Positions 15,442 to 24,495 of a stretch of DNA of 64,000 nt are shown piece by piece (the stretch's first letter is position 1; every line of letters starts with the position of its first letter). A model generated the notes under the pieces. That model saw only the letters and a program-made list of their open reading frames with translations, made no database searches and was not told the DNA's origin. Both the position numbers and the translations under genes were made by a program. The DNA lies in NCBI RefSeq assembly GCF_001011155.1, contig NZ_CP011479.1, positions 3,242,501 to 3,306,500 on the forward strand, in the 5' to 3' direction. Origin of the DNA: Hoeflea sp. IMCC20628. Lineage in GTDB: Bacteria; Pseudomonadota; Alphaproteobacteria; Rhizobiales; Rhizobiaceae.

Positions 15442-16929
15442 ATGTTTGTCGTGGAGAGTTATGCCGCCGTTCGCCGGTTTGTTTTTGTTGAAGGCCACAG
15501 CCGTCGGGAGGCCTCTCGGGTCTTCGGTTTAAGCCGTGAGACGGTTTCGAAGATGTGCCGCTTCTCTCTTCCACCGGGCTACACGTGCACGAAGCCTGTG
15601 GGCAAGCCGAAGCTTGGAGCCTTGCTGCCTGTCATCGATGAGATCCTGGCGTCGGACCAGTCCGGTCCGGTGAAGCAGCGACATACGGCCAAGCGGATCT
15701 TCGAACGGTTGCGTGCCGAACACGGTTTTGACGGCGGCTACACGGTTGTGAAGGACTACGTGCGTATCTGCCGGTCCAAGGGTCGAGAGACCTTCGTGCC
15801 ACTGTCGCATCCGCCAGGACATGCGCAGGTCGATTTTGGTGAGGCGATCGCCATCATCGGCGGCGTGCGCCAAAAGGTCCATTTCTTCTGCATGGATATA
15901 CCGCAGTCGGACGCCTGTTTCGTGAAGGCCTATCCGCGTGAGACCACGGAGGCATTCCTGGATGGACATGTTTCTGCCTTTGCTTTCTTCGGCGGCGTGC
16001 CGCTATCGATCCTCTACGACAACCTCAAAATCGCCGTGGCCAAGATCTGCGGCGACGGCAAACGCGAGCGAACCCGTGCGTTCACCGAGCTCGTCAGCCA
16101 TTATCTGTTCCGTGATCGCTTTGGTCGACCGGCCAAAGGGAACGACAAGGGCAAGGTCGAGGGGCTGGTGAAGTTCTCCCGTGCCAACTTCATGGTGCCA
16201 ATTCCGCAGATGGCGAGCTTCGAGGCGTTGAACATGATGCTCGAAGACCGTTGCCGTGGCCGCCAGGGCGAGTGCGCCGGTCGACACACCGAGACCATAG
16301 GTGAGCGCCTGGTGACCGACACCGTGGCCCTTCGTCCTCTCCCTGCAGTGCCGCTGGAGCCCTGCGAGAAGCGTGCCGGCCGCGTCTCTTCAATGGCGCT
16401 GGTACGCTATCGCACCAACGACTACTCAGTGCCGACGGCCTACGGCTTCCAGGATGTCGTGGTGAAGGGCTTTGTCGAGGAAGTCGTCATCCTGTGCGCG
16501 GGCCAGGAGATCGCTCGACACCCTCGCTCGTATGGCGAAGGCGTGTTCGTTTCCAATCCGCTGCATTATCTGGCGCTGATTGAGATGAAGCCCAATGCCC
16601 TAGACCAGGCAGCCGCCCTGCAAGGCTGGGACTTGCCGGAGGTGTTCCAGCATCTACGCCATCTGCTGGAGGCACGGATGGGCAATCGAGGAAAGCGTGA
16701 GTTCATCCAGGTCCTGCGGCTTCTGGAGGCAATGCCGAAGGACGTTGTCACCTTTGCGGTGACCGAGGCAATCCATCTGGGCGCTCCTGGCTTCGACGCG
16801 GTCAAGCTGATTGCACTGGCCCGTATTGAGCGTCGCCCAGCTCGCCTCGATCTTACCGCCTACCCGCATCTGCCGAAGATGGATGTGAAGATCACTTCGG
16901 CAGCAGACTATTCGGTGCTGGCAGCATGA
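15442..16929 (+). CDS. istA: IS21-family transposase IstA
   Basis: 495 residues from ATG 15442 (a TTG at 15424 gives six more). An N-terminal helix-turn-helix ('HSRREASRVFGLSRETVSKM') is followed by the rve/DDE integrase core: Asp in 'HAQVDFGEA', Asp in 'LSILYDNLK' and Glu in 'NDKGKVEGLVKFSR'. All catalytic residues are present, and the reading frame is intact, so the element may still be active. The stop overlaps the istB start (ATGA). Confidence 0.95.
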   Translation: MFVVESYAAVRRFVFVEGHSRREASRVFGLSRETVSKMCRFSLPPGYTCTKPVGKPKLGALLPVIDEILASDQSGPVKQRHTAKRIFERLRAEHGFDGGYTVVKDYVRICRSKGRETFVPLSHPPGHAQVDFGEAIAIIGGVRQKVHFFCMDIPQSDACFVKAYPRETTEAFLDGHVSAFAFFGGVPLSILYDNLKIAVAKICGDGKRERTRAFTELVSHYLFRDRFGRPAKGNDKGKVEGLVKFSRANFMVPIPQMASFEALNMMLEDRCRGRQGECAGRHTETIGERLVTDTVALRPLPAVPLEPCEKRAGRVSSMALVRYRTNDYSVPTAYGFQDVVVKGFVEEVVILCAGQEIARHPRSYGEGVFVSNPLHYLALIEMKPNALDQAAALQGWDLPEVFQHLRHLLEARMGNRGKREFIQVLRLLEAMPKDVVTFAVTEAIHLGAPGFDAVKLIALARIERRPARLDLTAYPHLPKMDVKITSAADYSVLAA

Positions 16930-17792
16930 CCCGCACAGTCAGCGACGCGATGCCGTCCGGCACGACAGGCGGAACCCCGCAGATCCTTCTGGCCCATCAC
17001 CTCAAGCAACTGAAGCTGCCTACCGTGCTGCGAGAGTATGAGAAGGTGGCTCGGGAATGCGCCGAAAGCGGCGTCGATCACCCCCGCTATCTGTTCCGCC
17101 TGATCGAACTCGAACTCATCGACCGGGAGCGACGCACGGTCGAACGACGCATCCGCGCTGCCCGCTTCCCGGCGGTCAAAAGCTTCGATACCTTCGACTT
17201 CAAGGCCATACCCGGCCTGAACAAGATGCTCGTCCTGGAGCTTGCTCGTTGCGAATACATCCTTCGGCACGATAACATTATCGCTCTTGGCAATAGTGGC
17301 ACCGGCAAGACCCATGTCGCTCTGGCGCTGGGCCTGGCTGCCTGCCAGAAGGGCTTCACCGTGATGTTCACCACTGCAGCCGCACTGGTCAGCCAGCGTC
17401 TTGAGGCTCGTGACGAGCGACGCCTGCTCAAGCTGCAGCGCGACCTGGCATCGGCAAAACTATTGATCATAGATGAACTCGGCTACGTGCCCCTATCATC
17501 GACAGGAGCCGAGCTTTTGTTCGAAACCTTCTCGCAACGTTACGAGCGAGGCTCGACCATCGTGACGTCCAATCTACCGTTTGAAGACTGGACGTCTGTG
17601 CTCGGATCGGAGCGGCTGACCGGTGCGCTGCTTGACAGGTTGACCCACCACGTCAGCATCCTGACCATGAACGGCGACAGCTATCGGCTGAAACAGTCCG
17701 CTGCCCGCCGTCGCGTCATCCCGTCAGGGGCGGAGCAAAACCAGGCCACCCAGACCATCGATCCAGACACCGGCGAAATCCTCATACCCTGA
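16926..17792 (+). CDS. istB: IS21-family helper ATPase IstB
   Basis: 288 residues. DnaC/IstB-type AAA+ ATPase with Walker A 'GNSGTGKTH' and Walker B 'LLIIDELGYVPL', which selects the target and stimulates IstA. The N-terminal IstA-interacting helical region ('LKQLKLPTVLREYE') and the C-terminal basic tail are present. It has the usual coupled position after istA. Confidence 0.95.
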   Translation: MTRTVSDAMPSGTTGGTPQILLAHHLKQLKLPTVLREYEKVARECAESGVDHPRYLFRLIELELIDRERRTVERRIRAARFPAVKSFDTFDFKAIPGLNKMLVLELARCEYILRHDNIIALGNSGTGKTHVALALGLAACQKGFTVMFTTAAALVSQRLEARDERRLLKLQRDLASAKLLIIDELGYVPLSSTGAELLFETFSQRYERGSTIVTSNLPFEDWTSVLGSERLTGALLDRLTHHVSILTMNGDSYRLKQSAARRRVIPSGAEQNQATQTIDPDTGEILIP

Positions 17793-17804
17793 TTGAAAAC
17801 GCCA

Positions 17805-17852
17805 CTGCTGACATGGAAAGGGCCCCAATTGGGGCCCTTTCCATGTCAGCAG
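17805..17852. terminator. 48-bp perfect palindrome after istB
   Basis: Two 22-base arms, beginning CTGCTGACATGG, flank AATT with no mismatch, so a very stable hairpin can form 12 bases after the istB stop. There is no T-run on either strand. It may act as a bidirectional transcription block that shields the element, or as a recombination structure inside the IS. Confidence 0.6.
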
Positions 17853-17916
17853 CAAAGCCCTGCCGCTGGCCTGCTTTTACACCCCCACACTGGCCTGGTT
17901 TTGCTCCGCCGTTGAC

Positions 17917-18021
17917 ATGAGCCTAAAGGCGGCAAGCATCCGGCAGCGATTGAAGGTTATCTATCAGAAGACAAACGTGAACAGCCAGGTCGAACTGGTC
18001 GCTCTTTACGGGCAATTGTAG
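17917..18021 (+). pseudogene. C-terminal fragment of a LuxR-type regulator
   Basis: 35 codons read 'AASIRQRLKVIYQKTNVNS' then 'QVELVALYGQL' and a stop. This is the recognition helix and end of a LuxR/GerE helix-turn-helix. The rest of the gene is missing at the IS21 right end, so the insertion or a later deletion removed it. Confidence 0.65.
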
Positions 18022-18025
18022 TGAC

Positions 18026-18210
18026 CTGGGTCCTGAACGTCCTCCAAAATTTGGCAGAGTCCGTTACTGGCGGCGGGCTTGGGCCGAAGTGATCCCGTTC
18101 TTCGCCATCGAAAGCCTGAACCGCGTGATCCGCAAATCAAGACGCGCGGATCATTCCCGACCGAAGAACCCGCCACGCAACTGATCTACCTGGCCATCCG
18201 CAACTCCCCA
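18026..18210 (+). pseudogene. IS256-family transposase remnant
   Basis: Translation gives 'YWRRAWAEVIPFFA' joined directly to 'IESLNRVIRKS', then, one frame over, 'KTRGSFPTEEPATQLIYLA'. These are consecutive IS256 (Mutator-like) C-terminal motifs, with the usual FPPxVRKxIYTTNA segment deleted and a frameshift after RKS. It is a decayed relic. Confidence 0.7.
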
Positions 18211-18294
18211 TTAACACGACGCATCAGGAACGCCCGGTGCGAGTCGAGTTTGGAATAACGCCAGCCGCCGCTCCTATGGAGAAAAACAAGCGTA

Positions 18295-20577
18295 TCATTT
18301 CACCTCCACAACAGACCGGCCGAGAAGCGCCCGATCGGCGATATCGAGGAACCGCACTTCATAGACCCCAATCTCATCAGGCATTGTCATATCCATGGTT
18401 TTCTCGGCGCCAACTTTCTGAACAACGATCCAGCTGAAATCGGGCTGGTCCTTTCGAGCAAGTGCAATCCGTTGATCGGTGCTATCGCTCTCACCCGTCC
18501 AGGTAATTGTGATCGTGGCCCCTGGGCTGGCGGTTGTTGGCACTGACAACCCGGCTCCACCGTCAAGTGGTGCGTCTGCTGGAACCACTTCCAACTGTGC
18601 CGTCGCAAGGGTCTTTTTGCCCTCTTCCAGAACATAGCGAATTTCATAAAGTCCTGGCTCGGTTGGCGCGGTCAGCCTTCCCTTGGTCTTATCCCCCGTG
18701 CGAAGATGGGTATCGCGTGCACCCTCATCGACACCGGCAGGAACGATGGTTACGTAGTCGTGCCGGTTGACCGTGCTGGACCAGGTGATATCGACATCCG
18801 TACCGGCCCGAACGATGCCAGGGCCGGAAATGCCGATTTCGGCTTCAACCAGTTCGATAGCAGCGGTGGCGAGCGTCTTCTTGCCCTCCTCCAGCACATA
18901 GCGCACCTCGTAGAGCCCTGGTTCGGCGGGCGCCGCCAGACTACCCTCGCGGTCGGAGCCGGCGCGGATGTGGTTGCCGCGGCTGCCTTGGTCAGCTCCT
19001 GCGGGGACAATGGTGATGTAGTCACTCTCATTGATGGTTTTGGACCATGCCACGTCAAAGACTGCACCAATCGTGGCCTGCTCGGGGGCAGTGATTTCGA
19101 CCTGCGCTTCGACCAGTTCGACAGCAGCTATGGCGAGCGTCTTCTTGCCCTCTTCCAGCACATAGCGCACCTCGTACAGCCCCGGTTCGGAAGGCGCCCT
19201 CAGGTTGCCCTCGCGGTCGGAGCCGGCGCGGATGTGGTTGCCGCGGCTGCCTTGGTCAGCTCCTGCGGGGACAATGGTGATGTAGTCACTCTCATTGATG
19301 GTTTTGGACCATGCCACGTCAAAGACTGCACCAGTCGTGGCCTGCTCGGGGGCAGTGATTTCGACCTGCGCTTCGACCAGTTCGACAGCAGCTATGGCGA
19401 GCGTCTTCTTGCCCTCTTCCAGCACATAGCGCACCTCGTACAGCCCCGGTTCGGAAGGCGCCCTCAGGCTGCCCTCGCGGTCGGAGCCGGCGCGGATGTG
19501 GTTGCCGCGGCTGCCTTGGTCAGCTCCTGCGGGGACAATGGTGATGTAGTCACTCTCATTGATGGTTTTGGACCATGCCACGTCAAAGACTGCACCAGTC
19601 GTGGCCTGCTCGGGGGCAGTGATTTCGACCTGCGCTTCGACCAGTTCGACAGCAGCTATGGCGAGCGTCTTCTTGCCCTCTTCCAGCACATAGCGCACCT
19701 CGTACAGCCCCGGTTCGGAAGGCGCCCTCAGGCTGCCCTCGCGGTCGGAGCCGGCGCGGATGTGGTTGCCGCGACTGCCTTCGTCGGCTCCCGCCGGGAC
19801 GATGGTGATGTAGTCACTTCCATTGATGGTTTTCGACCATGCCACGTCAAAGGCTGCACCGGTTGTGGCTTGCTCAGGGGCTGTGATTTCGACTTCTGGA
19901 ACCACTGGCTGTTCGGGTTTCGCCTCTGGTATGACAGACGGCTCAGCCATGGCGCTTTGAACCTGTGCCAACGCGTCGTGCAATTCGGCCGCGTTGTTGG
20001 CTGTGACAAAAACGCCTCCAGTATTTTCAGCGATGCAGGACAGGCTGGCGTTCTCCTCATCCTTCAAATCAAATCCCACCACATGCGCGGTGAACTTCAC
20101 CCCTTTCTTGGTGAGTTGCGCAGACAGTGCGCAAGGATCTGCATTGCAGGTTTCCACTCCGTCAGAAATCAACACGACGGTGGCAGGGTTGTCGCGGAAC
20201 GACAACAGGTCTGCAGCGTGCTGCACCGCAGCCGAGATTGGCGTCTTGCCTACCGGCCTAATTGAATTGACCGTGTCGATGAATTTGCTTTTATCCAGCG
20301 GTCCGGGCGCGATCAGCGTTTGAATGTCGCGGCAATCGCCCTGACTACGGTGGCCATAGGCTACAAGGCCCAAATTAGTACCAGTGTCCCATTCACTGAC
20401 CAGATCGGCCATGACATCACGGGCGATCTCGATTTTGCTGGTGCCGTCGATCTGACCCCACATTGACCCAGAAGCGTCATAGACAATCACGACATCTTCA
20501 GCCGCGTTTGCAGATGTGGCACAGGCAATGCTACCCGCAATTATCATTGCCGCCAGTCTTGGTGCGATAAGTGTCAT
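18295..20577 (-). CDS. Exported von Willebrand A protein with six Ig-like repeats
   Basis: 760 residues from ATG 20577, which has GGAGGAA six bases upstream (ATG 20592 overlaps that site). Signal peptide residues 1-25 ('CATSANA|AED'). Then a vWA domain, about 28-210, with the MIDAS motif 'YDASGSMWG' and 'LISDGVETC'. A short Pro/Glu linker (about 215-230) is followed by repeats of 88 residues starting 'VEITAPEQAT'. Four are nearly identical, a fifth and sixth are diverged; all carry 'DYITIVPAGAD' and 'EPGLYEVRYVLEEGKKTLA'. The repeats look like beta-sandwich stalk domains. A metal-dependent adhesion or complex-assembly role in the periplasm or at the surface is likely. The next upstream gene on the same strand encodes a multi-pass membrane protein. 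Confidence 0.85.
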   Translation of the reverse strand: MTLIAPRLAAMIIAGSIACATSANAAEDVVIVYDASGSMWGQIDGTSKIEIARDVMADLVSEWDTGTNLGLVAYGHRSQGDCRDIQTLIAPGPLDKSKFIDTVNSIRPVGKTPISAAVQHAADLLSFRDNPATVVLISDGVETCNADPCALSAQLTKKGVKFTAHVVGFDLKDEENASLSCIAENTGGVFVTANNAAELHDALAQVQSAMAEPSVIPEAKPEQPVVPEVEITAPEQATTGAAFDVAWSKTINGSDYITIVPAGADEGSRGNHIRAGSDREGSLRAPSEPGLYEVRYVLEEGKKTLAIAAVELVEAQVEITAPEQATTGAVFDVAWSKTINESDYITIVPAGADQGSRGNHIRAGSDREGSLRAPSEPGLYEVRYVLEEGKKTLAIAAVELVEAQVEITAPEQATTGAVFDVAWSKTINESDYITIVPAGADQGSRGNHIRAGSDREGNLRAPSEPGLYEVRYVLEEGKKTLAIAAVELVEAQVEITAPEQATIGAVFDVAWSKTINESDYITIVPAGADQGSRGNHIRAGSDREGSLAAPAEPGLYEVRYVLEEGKKTLATAAIELVEAEIGISGPGIVRAGTDVDITWSSTVNRHDYVTIVPAGVDEGARDTHLRTGDKTKGRLTAPTEPGLYEIRYVLEEGKKTLATAQLEVVPADAPLDGGAGLSVPTTASPGATITITWTGESDSTDQRIALARKDQPDFSWIVVQKVGAEKTMDMTMPDEIGVYEVRFLDIADRALLGRSVVEVK
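18838..19893 (-). repeat. Four near-identical 264-bp tandem repeats inside the vWA gene
   Basis: Units at 19630-19893, 19366-19629, 19102-19365 and 18838-19101 have exact 264-bp periodicity (88 codons). The middle units are almost identical even at silent positions, so they arose or were homogenised recently. A fifth unit (18574-18837) is clearly diverged. Copy number is likely to vary between strains, and short-read assemblies could collapse it. Confidence 0.92.
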
Positions 20578-20677
20578 GCTTCGTTCCTCCATGCACGGCT
20601 CTATCGAGAGCCCTTAATGCGGCCGCGCAAGCAAGCAGTTGCCGCGTAGCTGTTTAGACATTTGGATGACTGCGTCT

Positions 20678-21661
20678 TCATGCCGAGTGTGGGGTGTCGA
20701 CATCTGCTGGCGTATCGCTGCCATGTCCGAATGCGCGTTCTTTCAGCTTGCGGAATTTGCCCGACATCTGTTCCAGCTTGGCCTCCCACTCAGGATTGGG
20801 CTGCTGACCTTCGATCGTTTTGAAATAGACCTGCATCATGCATGTGATCGCGAAGGGCTCCAGCAGGGCGGCCTTTACGCTCCACGCGAACAAAAGCGCA
20901 AAGACAACGCCACCTGCGGCCCACGCCCCCGGCATCAGATAAACCACCAACGCAGCCGGAGCGAGCATGACAACGAACACCACGATTCCCAATCCGTAGA
21001 CAATGATCGCCAGCCACGCAGCGTTTTTCAGCATTGTCTTGTAATTCTGACCGTAGAGTACAAGCGCCTCCTTGGCCGACATCCACGCGTTGTCAGATTT
21101 CGTGCGGATCGCATATGCGAGGATCACCTCATCCACAAACCCCACCGCGACGCGCAGGAAGGCTGACAAGATGCTGCTCAACTGCTGAGCGCCGGGGATC
21201 GGCAGTATAGTAAGGACGCCACGCACCAAGCCCGAAATCGCGCGCACAACACCCTTGATCAGCTGGTCGACCGCGAACAGCACACTGGCCTGCGGAAACC
21301 GTTCTTTGACCACGGCCGTCGCATGGCTGATCTGGCTGCGGCCTTGCGGCATCGGTTTGCCGTCAATCAATTCAATCAGGACCGCGATATGTCCCGCCTT
21401 GACAATATAGAGGATATACTCACGCGCCCAGTACATGACGACGCCGAACATGCCGAAGCCTGCGAAGCCACCCCATGCAGTGGTTGTGGCGCGAAACTCC
21501 TCGTCACCGAAACCGCCGATGCCATAACCAACACCGGCACCGACGCCTGTAACCAGGATATAGCCAAGCGTGATCCCGAAATACACGGCGATGCGAAGGA
21601 AAATGAATGGCATGGTTCGGCCCATAATGCCGAGCGCGCTGCCGATGCTGAAATCCCACAT
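20678..21661 (-). CDS. Multi-pass membrane protein of unknown function
   Basis: 327 residues, not recognised as a named family. Hydrophobic segments are seen at about residues 20-45, 60-85, 140-165, 205-240 and 245-275, with Gly-rich stretches ('GVGAGVGYGIGGFG'). The C-terminus (about 285-327) is soluble, charged and probably cytoplasmic. It lies 100 bases upstream of the vWA gene on the same strand, suggesting co-expression. Nothing indicates transport or enzyme activity directly. Confidence 0.65.
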   Translation of the reverse strand: MWDFSIGSALGIMGRTMPFIFLRIAVYFGITLGYILVTGVGAGVGYGIGGFGDEEFRATTTAWGGFAGFGMFGVVMYWAREYILYIVKAGHIAVLIELIDGKPMPQGRSQISHATAVVKERFPQASVLFAVDQLIKGVVRAISGLVRGVLTILPIPGAQQLSSILSAFLRVAVGFVDEVILAYAIRTKSDNAWMSAKEALVLYGQNYKTMLKNAAWLAIIVYGLGIVVFVVMLAPAALVVYLMPGAWAAGGVVFALLFAWSVKAALLEPFAITCMMQVYFKTIEGQQPNPEWEAKLEQMSGKFRKLKERAFGHGSDTPADVDTPHSA

Positions 21662-22258
21662 TTCAATCTCCTTAGGTCTGAAATACTGTTGCTCGTTTGG
21701 AAAATTCCGTGCTGCGCCACGTCATGTTTCGCAGGCGCTATTGGCGTGTCTATCGGTGCGTGCGCGCGCGGCGCAGGAAGCTGTTTGCGGATAGCGCTAC
21801 GACTTTCCAATGCCGGCTCTCTCCCCCACAGCATAAGGAACAGAGACCGATTTGATCACTGGCCTGCCGTTCGTGATCATCTCCATTGTCTCGCCTGTCG
21901 GACATATCTCGCTGTGAAATCTGATCCCACCCCATCCCTGCAGACTGGCGGAGCCGGCAATTTCCATTCGATCTCGCAATGGCTTTTCTCGACCCGGTTT
22001 TCAGGCACCTCGCAACCGGCAAGCACAATCCGTTCACCGGCTCAAACGGTGCTGGAGAAATTTGGCGGCGACTGGCACCTGTATGGTCCGGATAGCTGCC
22101 ACGTGTGCTTGATTGGCACGCTTAAAAGCAGATGATTACACAACCGGCATCCCCTACGCCCCGTCCGTTTGAACGGGGTGCAGCTATTGCTTGTAAAATA
22201 TAATGTTTGCAGAACGATACAGAGCCTGATGAACTGCACGGTAAAGAGGACATCGAGT
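21662..22258. other. Gap with no secure gene
   Basis: Divergent intergenic region between the membrane protein and the sulfite-oxidase-like gene. A 60-codon minus-strand frame at 21797-21979 ('GWGGIRFHSEICPTG') is protein-like, and another frame has 'VLAGCEVPE' resembling a lipobox, but neither has a convincing ribosome site. They may be the remains of a small lipoprotein gene. Promoters for both flanking genes must lie here. Confidence 0.3.
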
Positions 22259-22726
22259 ATGTGGAGACTGATGGTCACGGGCCTTGTGTTGCTGGGGGCC
22301 GCCGGCGTTGCGCAAGCCGAAGCAACTATCCTGGAGGTCACGGGGCGGATCGCCGGAGGGGGCGTCAAACTGGATCGCGCGGCACTCGAAGCGTTGCCGC
22401 CCGCGGCGCTGGTCACCTCTACCGTTGTGACCGATGGACAGCATCATTTCACCGGCTTTTTGATGCGCGACCTGCTCAATCATCTGGATGCGAAAGGCGA
22501 TAGTGTCACCGCTGTTGCGTTGAACGACTACGCGGTGGAGATCCCAATCTCCGACTTTTACGAATATGATGTGATTGTTGCCTTCGACATGGACGGCCAG
22601 CCCCTGACACGCGACGACAAGGGGCCGCTCTGGATTGTCTATCCGCGCGACGATCATCAGGCTTTGCAGGACATTCGGTTTGATTACCGATGGGTGTGGC
22701 AATTGCAACTACTCGACGTGCAATGA
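22259..22726 (+). CDS. Small periplasmic protein resembling a molybdopterin-oxidoreductase domain
   Basis: 155 residues from ATG 22259 (AGAGGA nine bases upstream). Signal peptide 1-20 ('GAAGVAQA|EA'). The mature part resembles the sulfite oxidase/YedY-type molybdopterin-binding domain in reduced form: 'LEALPPAALVTSTVVTDG', 'FTGFLMRDLLNHL', 'DYAVEIPISDF', 'GPLWIVYPRDD'. The Cys that ligates molybdenum is absent, so it is probably not a redox enzyme; this subgroup is often found next to sensor kinases. Its stop overlaps the kinase start (ATGA), so it may be a periplasmic sensing partner. Confidence 0.72.
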   Translation: MWRLMVTGLVLLGAAGVAQAEATILEVTGRIAGGGVKLDRAALEALPPAALVTSTVVTDGQHHFTGFLMRDLLNHLDAKGDSVTAVALNDYAVEIPISDFYEYDVIVAFDMDGQPLTRDDKGPLWIVYPRDDHQALQDIRFDYRWVWQLQLLDVQ

Positions 22727-24495
22727 CGCGCAGCCGTCATGCTATTCTTGGACTGGCCCTGCCATTAGCTGCCGTCCTTGTCTTTGCCGTGCTGCTTACA
22801 TTTTCGATGCTGCGCATGTTCGAAATGCAGAACGCAATGCGCGTGGGTGCGGAGCAGAACATGCTCTGGGTGCTGCACCAAAGCGAGGTAGCGGCCCTGC
22901 GGATGATCGAGACGGCAGCACTGGCTGAACTTGGTGAAGCAGACCAGGATGACCTTGCCCTGCGCCTCGACATTCTTGCCAGCCGGGTGACGCTTTTGAA
23001 CGACGGGCCGCAGCGCCGCTTTGTCGAAAGGATCGGCATGGGGGGCGATCTGGATCGGCTCCAAGCGATACTGACAAGCCTCAAGACAATTATAGATGAG
23101 TTCACGCAGGACGACGGCCCGCGCCTACGCAACGCGCTCGCCCCATTCTCGGGTATTTTCGGGCGGGCTGCGAACAAGGCCATGATTGCGGAATGGGATG
23201 ATATGGGCGGGCGGCTGGAAGCGTCGCGCGGACAGTTGCACCAGATCATTGCATCCCTGATTGGGATCATGATTGCGGGCGGTATACTCGCCGTCATGCT
23301 CGTTATGACGTTGCGCGAGTCACGTCAACGCAATCGCATGCTACTTCGTGAGCGGGATTTTTCCGGTCTGCTGATTTCGTCGAGCGGGGAAGGCATCCTG
23401 GCTGTAAACCGCGACATAAAATGCACCGTGTGGAACGACGCCATAGCCGGGATGATCGGCAAACCCGCCGAACAGGTGGTCGGCCGCACCTTGTCCCAGG
23501 TCGCCGGATTTTTCGAAACCGCGCCGGTTCGGATTGGCATAGAACAAGCCCTTGCCGGGATCACGTCCAAAATGGCCTACCAGCCGCTGTTCGCTCCAGA
23601 TCGCGAAAGGCCTTTATATGTTGATCTGAGGTTCTACCCAATGTGGAATGATGTCGGGATCGTGGGGGCGATCCTGTTCATGCACGACGCCTCTGATCGT
23701 CATGCGGCCAAACAGAGGGAGGCCCAGATTCGCGATCGTTTGGAGGAACTGGTGACAGAACGCACCCGCGACCTTGACAGCGCCTTGCAACGCGAACGGT
23801 CGGCGGCCGATCTCTACCGCAACTTCGCCGCGATGGTATCGCATCAATTCCGCACGCCATTGGCGGTTGCAGATTCGGCTCTTCAGCGTTTGCTGCGGCG
23901 CGGTCCGCGCGCCGACCCCGGCGAGGTGGCCGAGCGTGCCGGCCGGGCCCGCAGCGCTATTGCAGGCCTGACACGCTTGGTGGAAAGCACGCTGGACGCC
24001 GCACGACTGGATGCAGGCCAGATTGGCGCGCGGCGCGTAAACTGCGATATGAGCAAAATCGTCAGAACTGTCTGCGACCGCCTGGGTGATGCGGCCCCTG
24101 ACCGTCATATCGAGGTATCGTATCCCTTACTCGGTCAGCCCATCGCCTATTGCGATCCGGCCCTCGCCGAACAGGTGCTGGAAAACTTGCTGTCCAACGC
24201 CAACAAATACGCCCCACCAAACACGTTGGTGTCAGTGGTCCTGCGCATTGACGGCGAATGGCTTTATTGCGATGTCAGCAACAGTGGCCCCTCCCTTTCC
24301 GAAGAGGACCGTGAACAAATATTTGAGCGTAACCATCGCGGCGCGAACAGCGTTGGCGTCGCCGGCACTGGTATTGGGCTGTTCATGGCACGCACATTGG
24401 CGCGGATGCAGGGCGGCGACGTCACTTTGCAGGCAGGCAATGAAGGTACGACCTTTCGCATATCCTTGCCCCGGTTCGAGGAGAAAACGACATGA
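22723..24495 (+). CDS. Membrane sensor histidine kinase with PAS domain
   Basis: 590 residues from ATG 22723, overlapping the previous stop. Two transmembrane helices (about 10-32 and 175-200) enclose a periplasmic helical domain. A PAS domain follows (about 210-330, 'SSSGEGILAVNRDIKCTVWN'), then a coiled coil. HisKA has the phospho-acceptor in 'MVSHQFRTPLAV'. HATPase carries N box 'ENLLSNANKYAP' and G box 'GTGIGLFMAR'. It should phosphorylate the regulator encoded immediately downstream. Its signal may be relayed by the small periplasmic protein encoded upstream. Confidence 0.92.
   Translation: MTRSRHAILGLALPLAAVLVFAVLLTFSMLRMFEMQNAMRVGAEQNMLWVLHQSEVAALRMIETAALAELGEADQDDLALRLDILASRVTLLNDGPQRRFVERIGMGGDLDRLQAILTSLKTIIDEFTQDDGPRLRNALAPFSGIFGRAANKAMIAEWDDMGGRLEASRGQLHQIIASLIGIMIAGGILAVMLVMTLRESRQRNRMLLRERDFSGLLISSSGEGILAVNRDIKCTVWNDAIAGMIGKPAEQVVGRTLSQVAGFFETAPVRIGIEQALAGITSKMAYQPLFAPDRERPLYVDLRFYPMWNDVGIVGAILFMHDASDRHAAKQREAQIRDRLEELVTERTRDLDSALQRERSAADLYRNFAAMVSHQFRTPLAVADSALQRLLRRGPRADPGEVAERAGRARSAIAGLTRLVESTLDAARLDAGQIGARRVNCDMSKIVRTVCDRLGDAAPDRHIEVSYPLLGQPIAYCDPALAEQVLENLLSNANKYAPPNTLVSVVLRIDGEWLYCDVSNSGPSLSEEDREQIFERNHRGANSVGVAGTGIGLFMARTLARMQGGDVTLQAGNEGTTFRISLPRFEEKTT

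Larger units (their letters stand above)
15379..17917 (+). mobile_element. IS21-family insertion sequence (ends approximate)
   Basis: It contains complete istA and istB. Imperfect terminal repeats are seen: GGCGGAGTAAAATCCAGCC near 15385-15405 on the left, and GGCGGAGCAAAACCAGGCC read inward from the right end near 17910. Such multiple A/T-spaced repeats are the transposase sites of IS21 elements. The outermost bases and a target duplication could not be fixed; left sequence from about 15300 may also belong to it. On the right it abuts a truncated LuxR gene. Confidence 0.8.

Noticed and set aside
18574-19893. Possible CRISPR or satellite array
   Set aside because: The 264-bp period is a whole number of codons inside one open gene and encodes 88-residue protein repeats.
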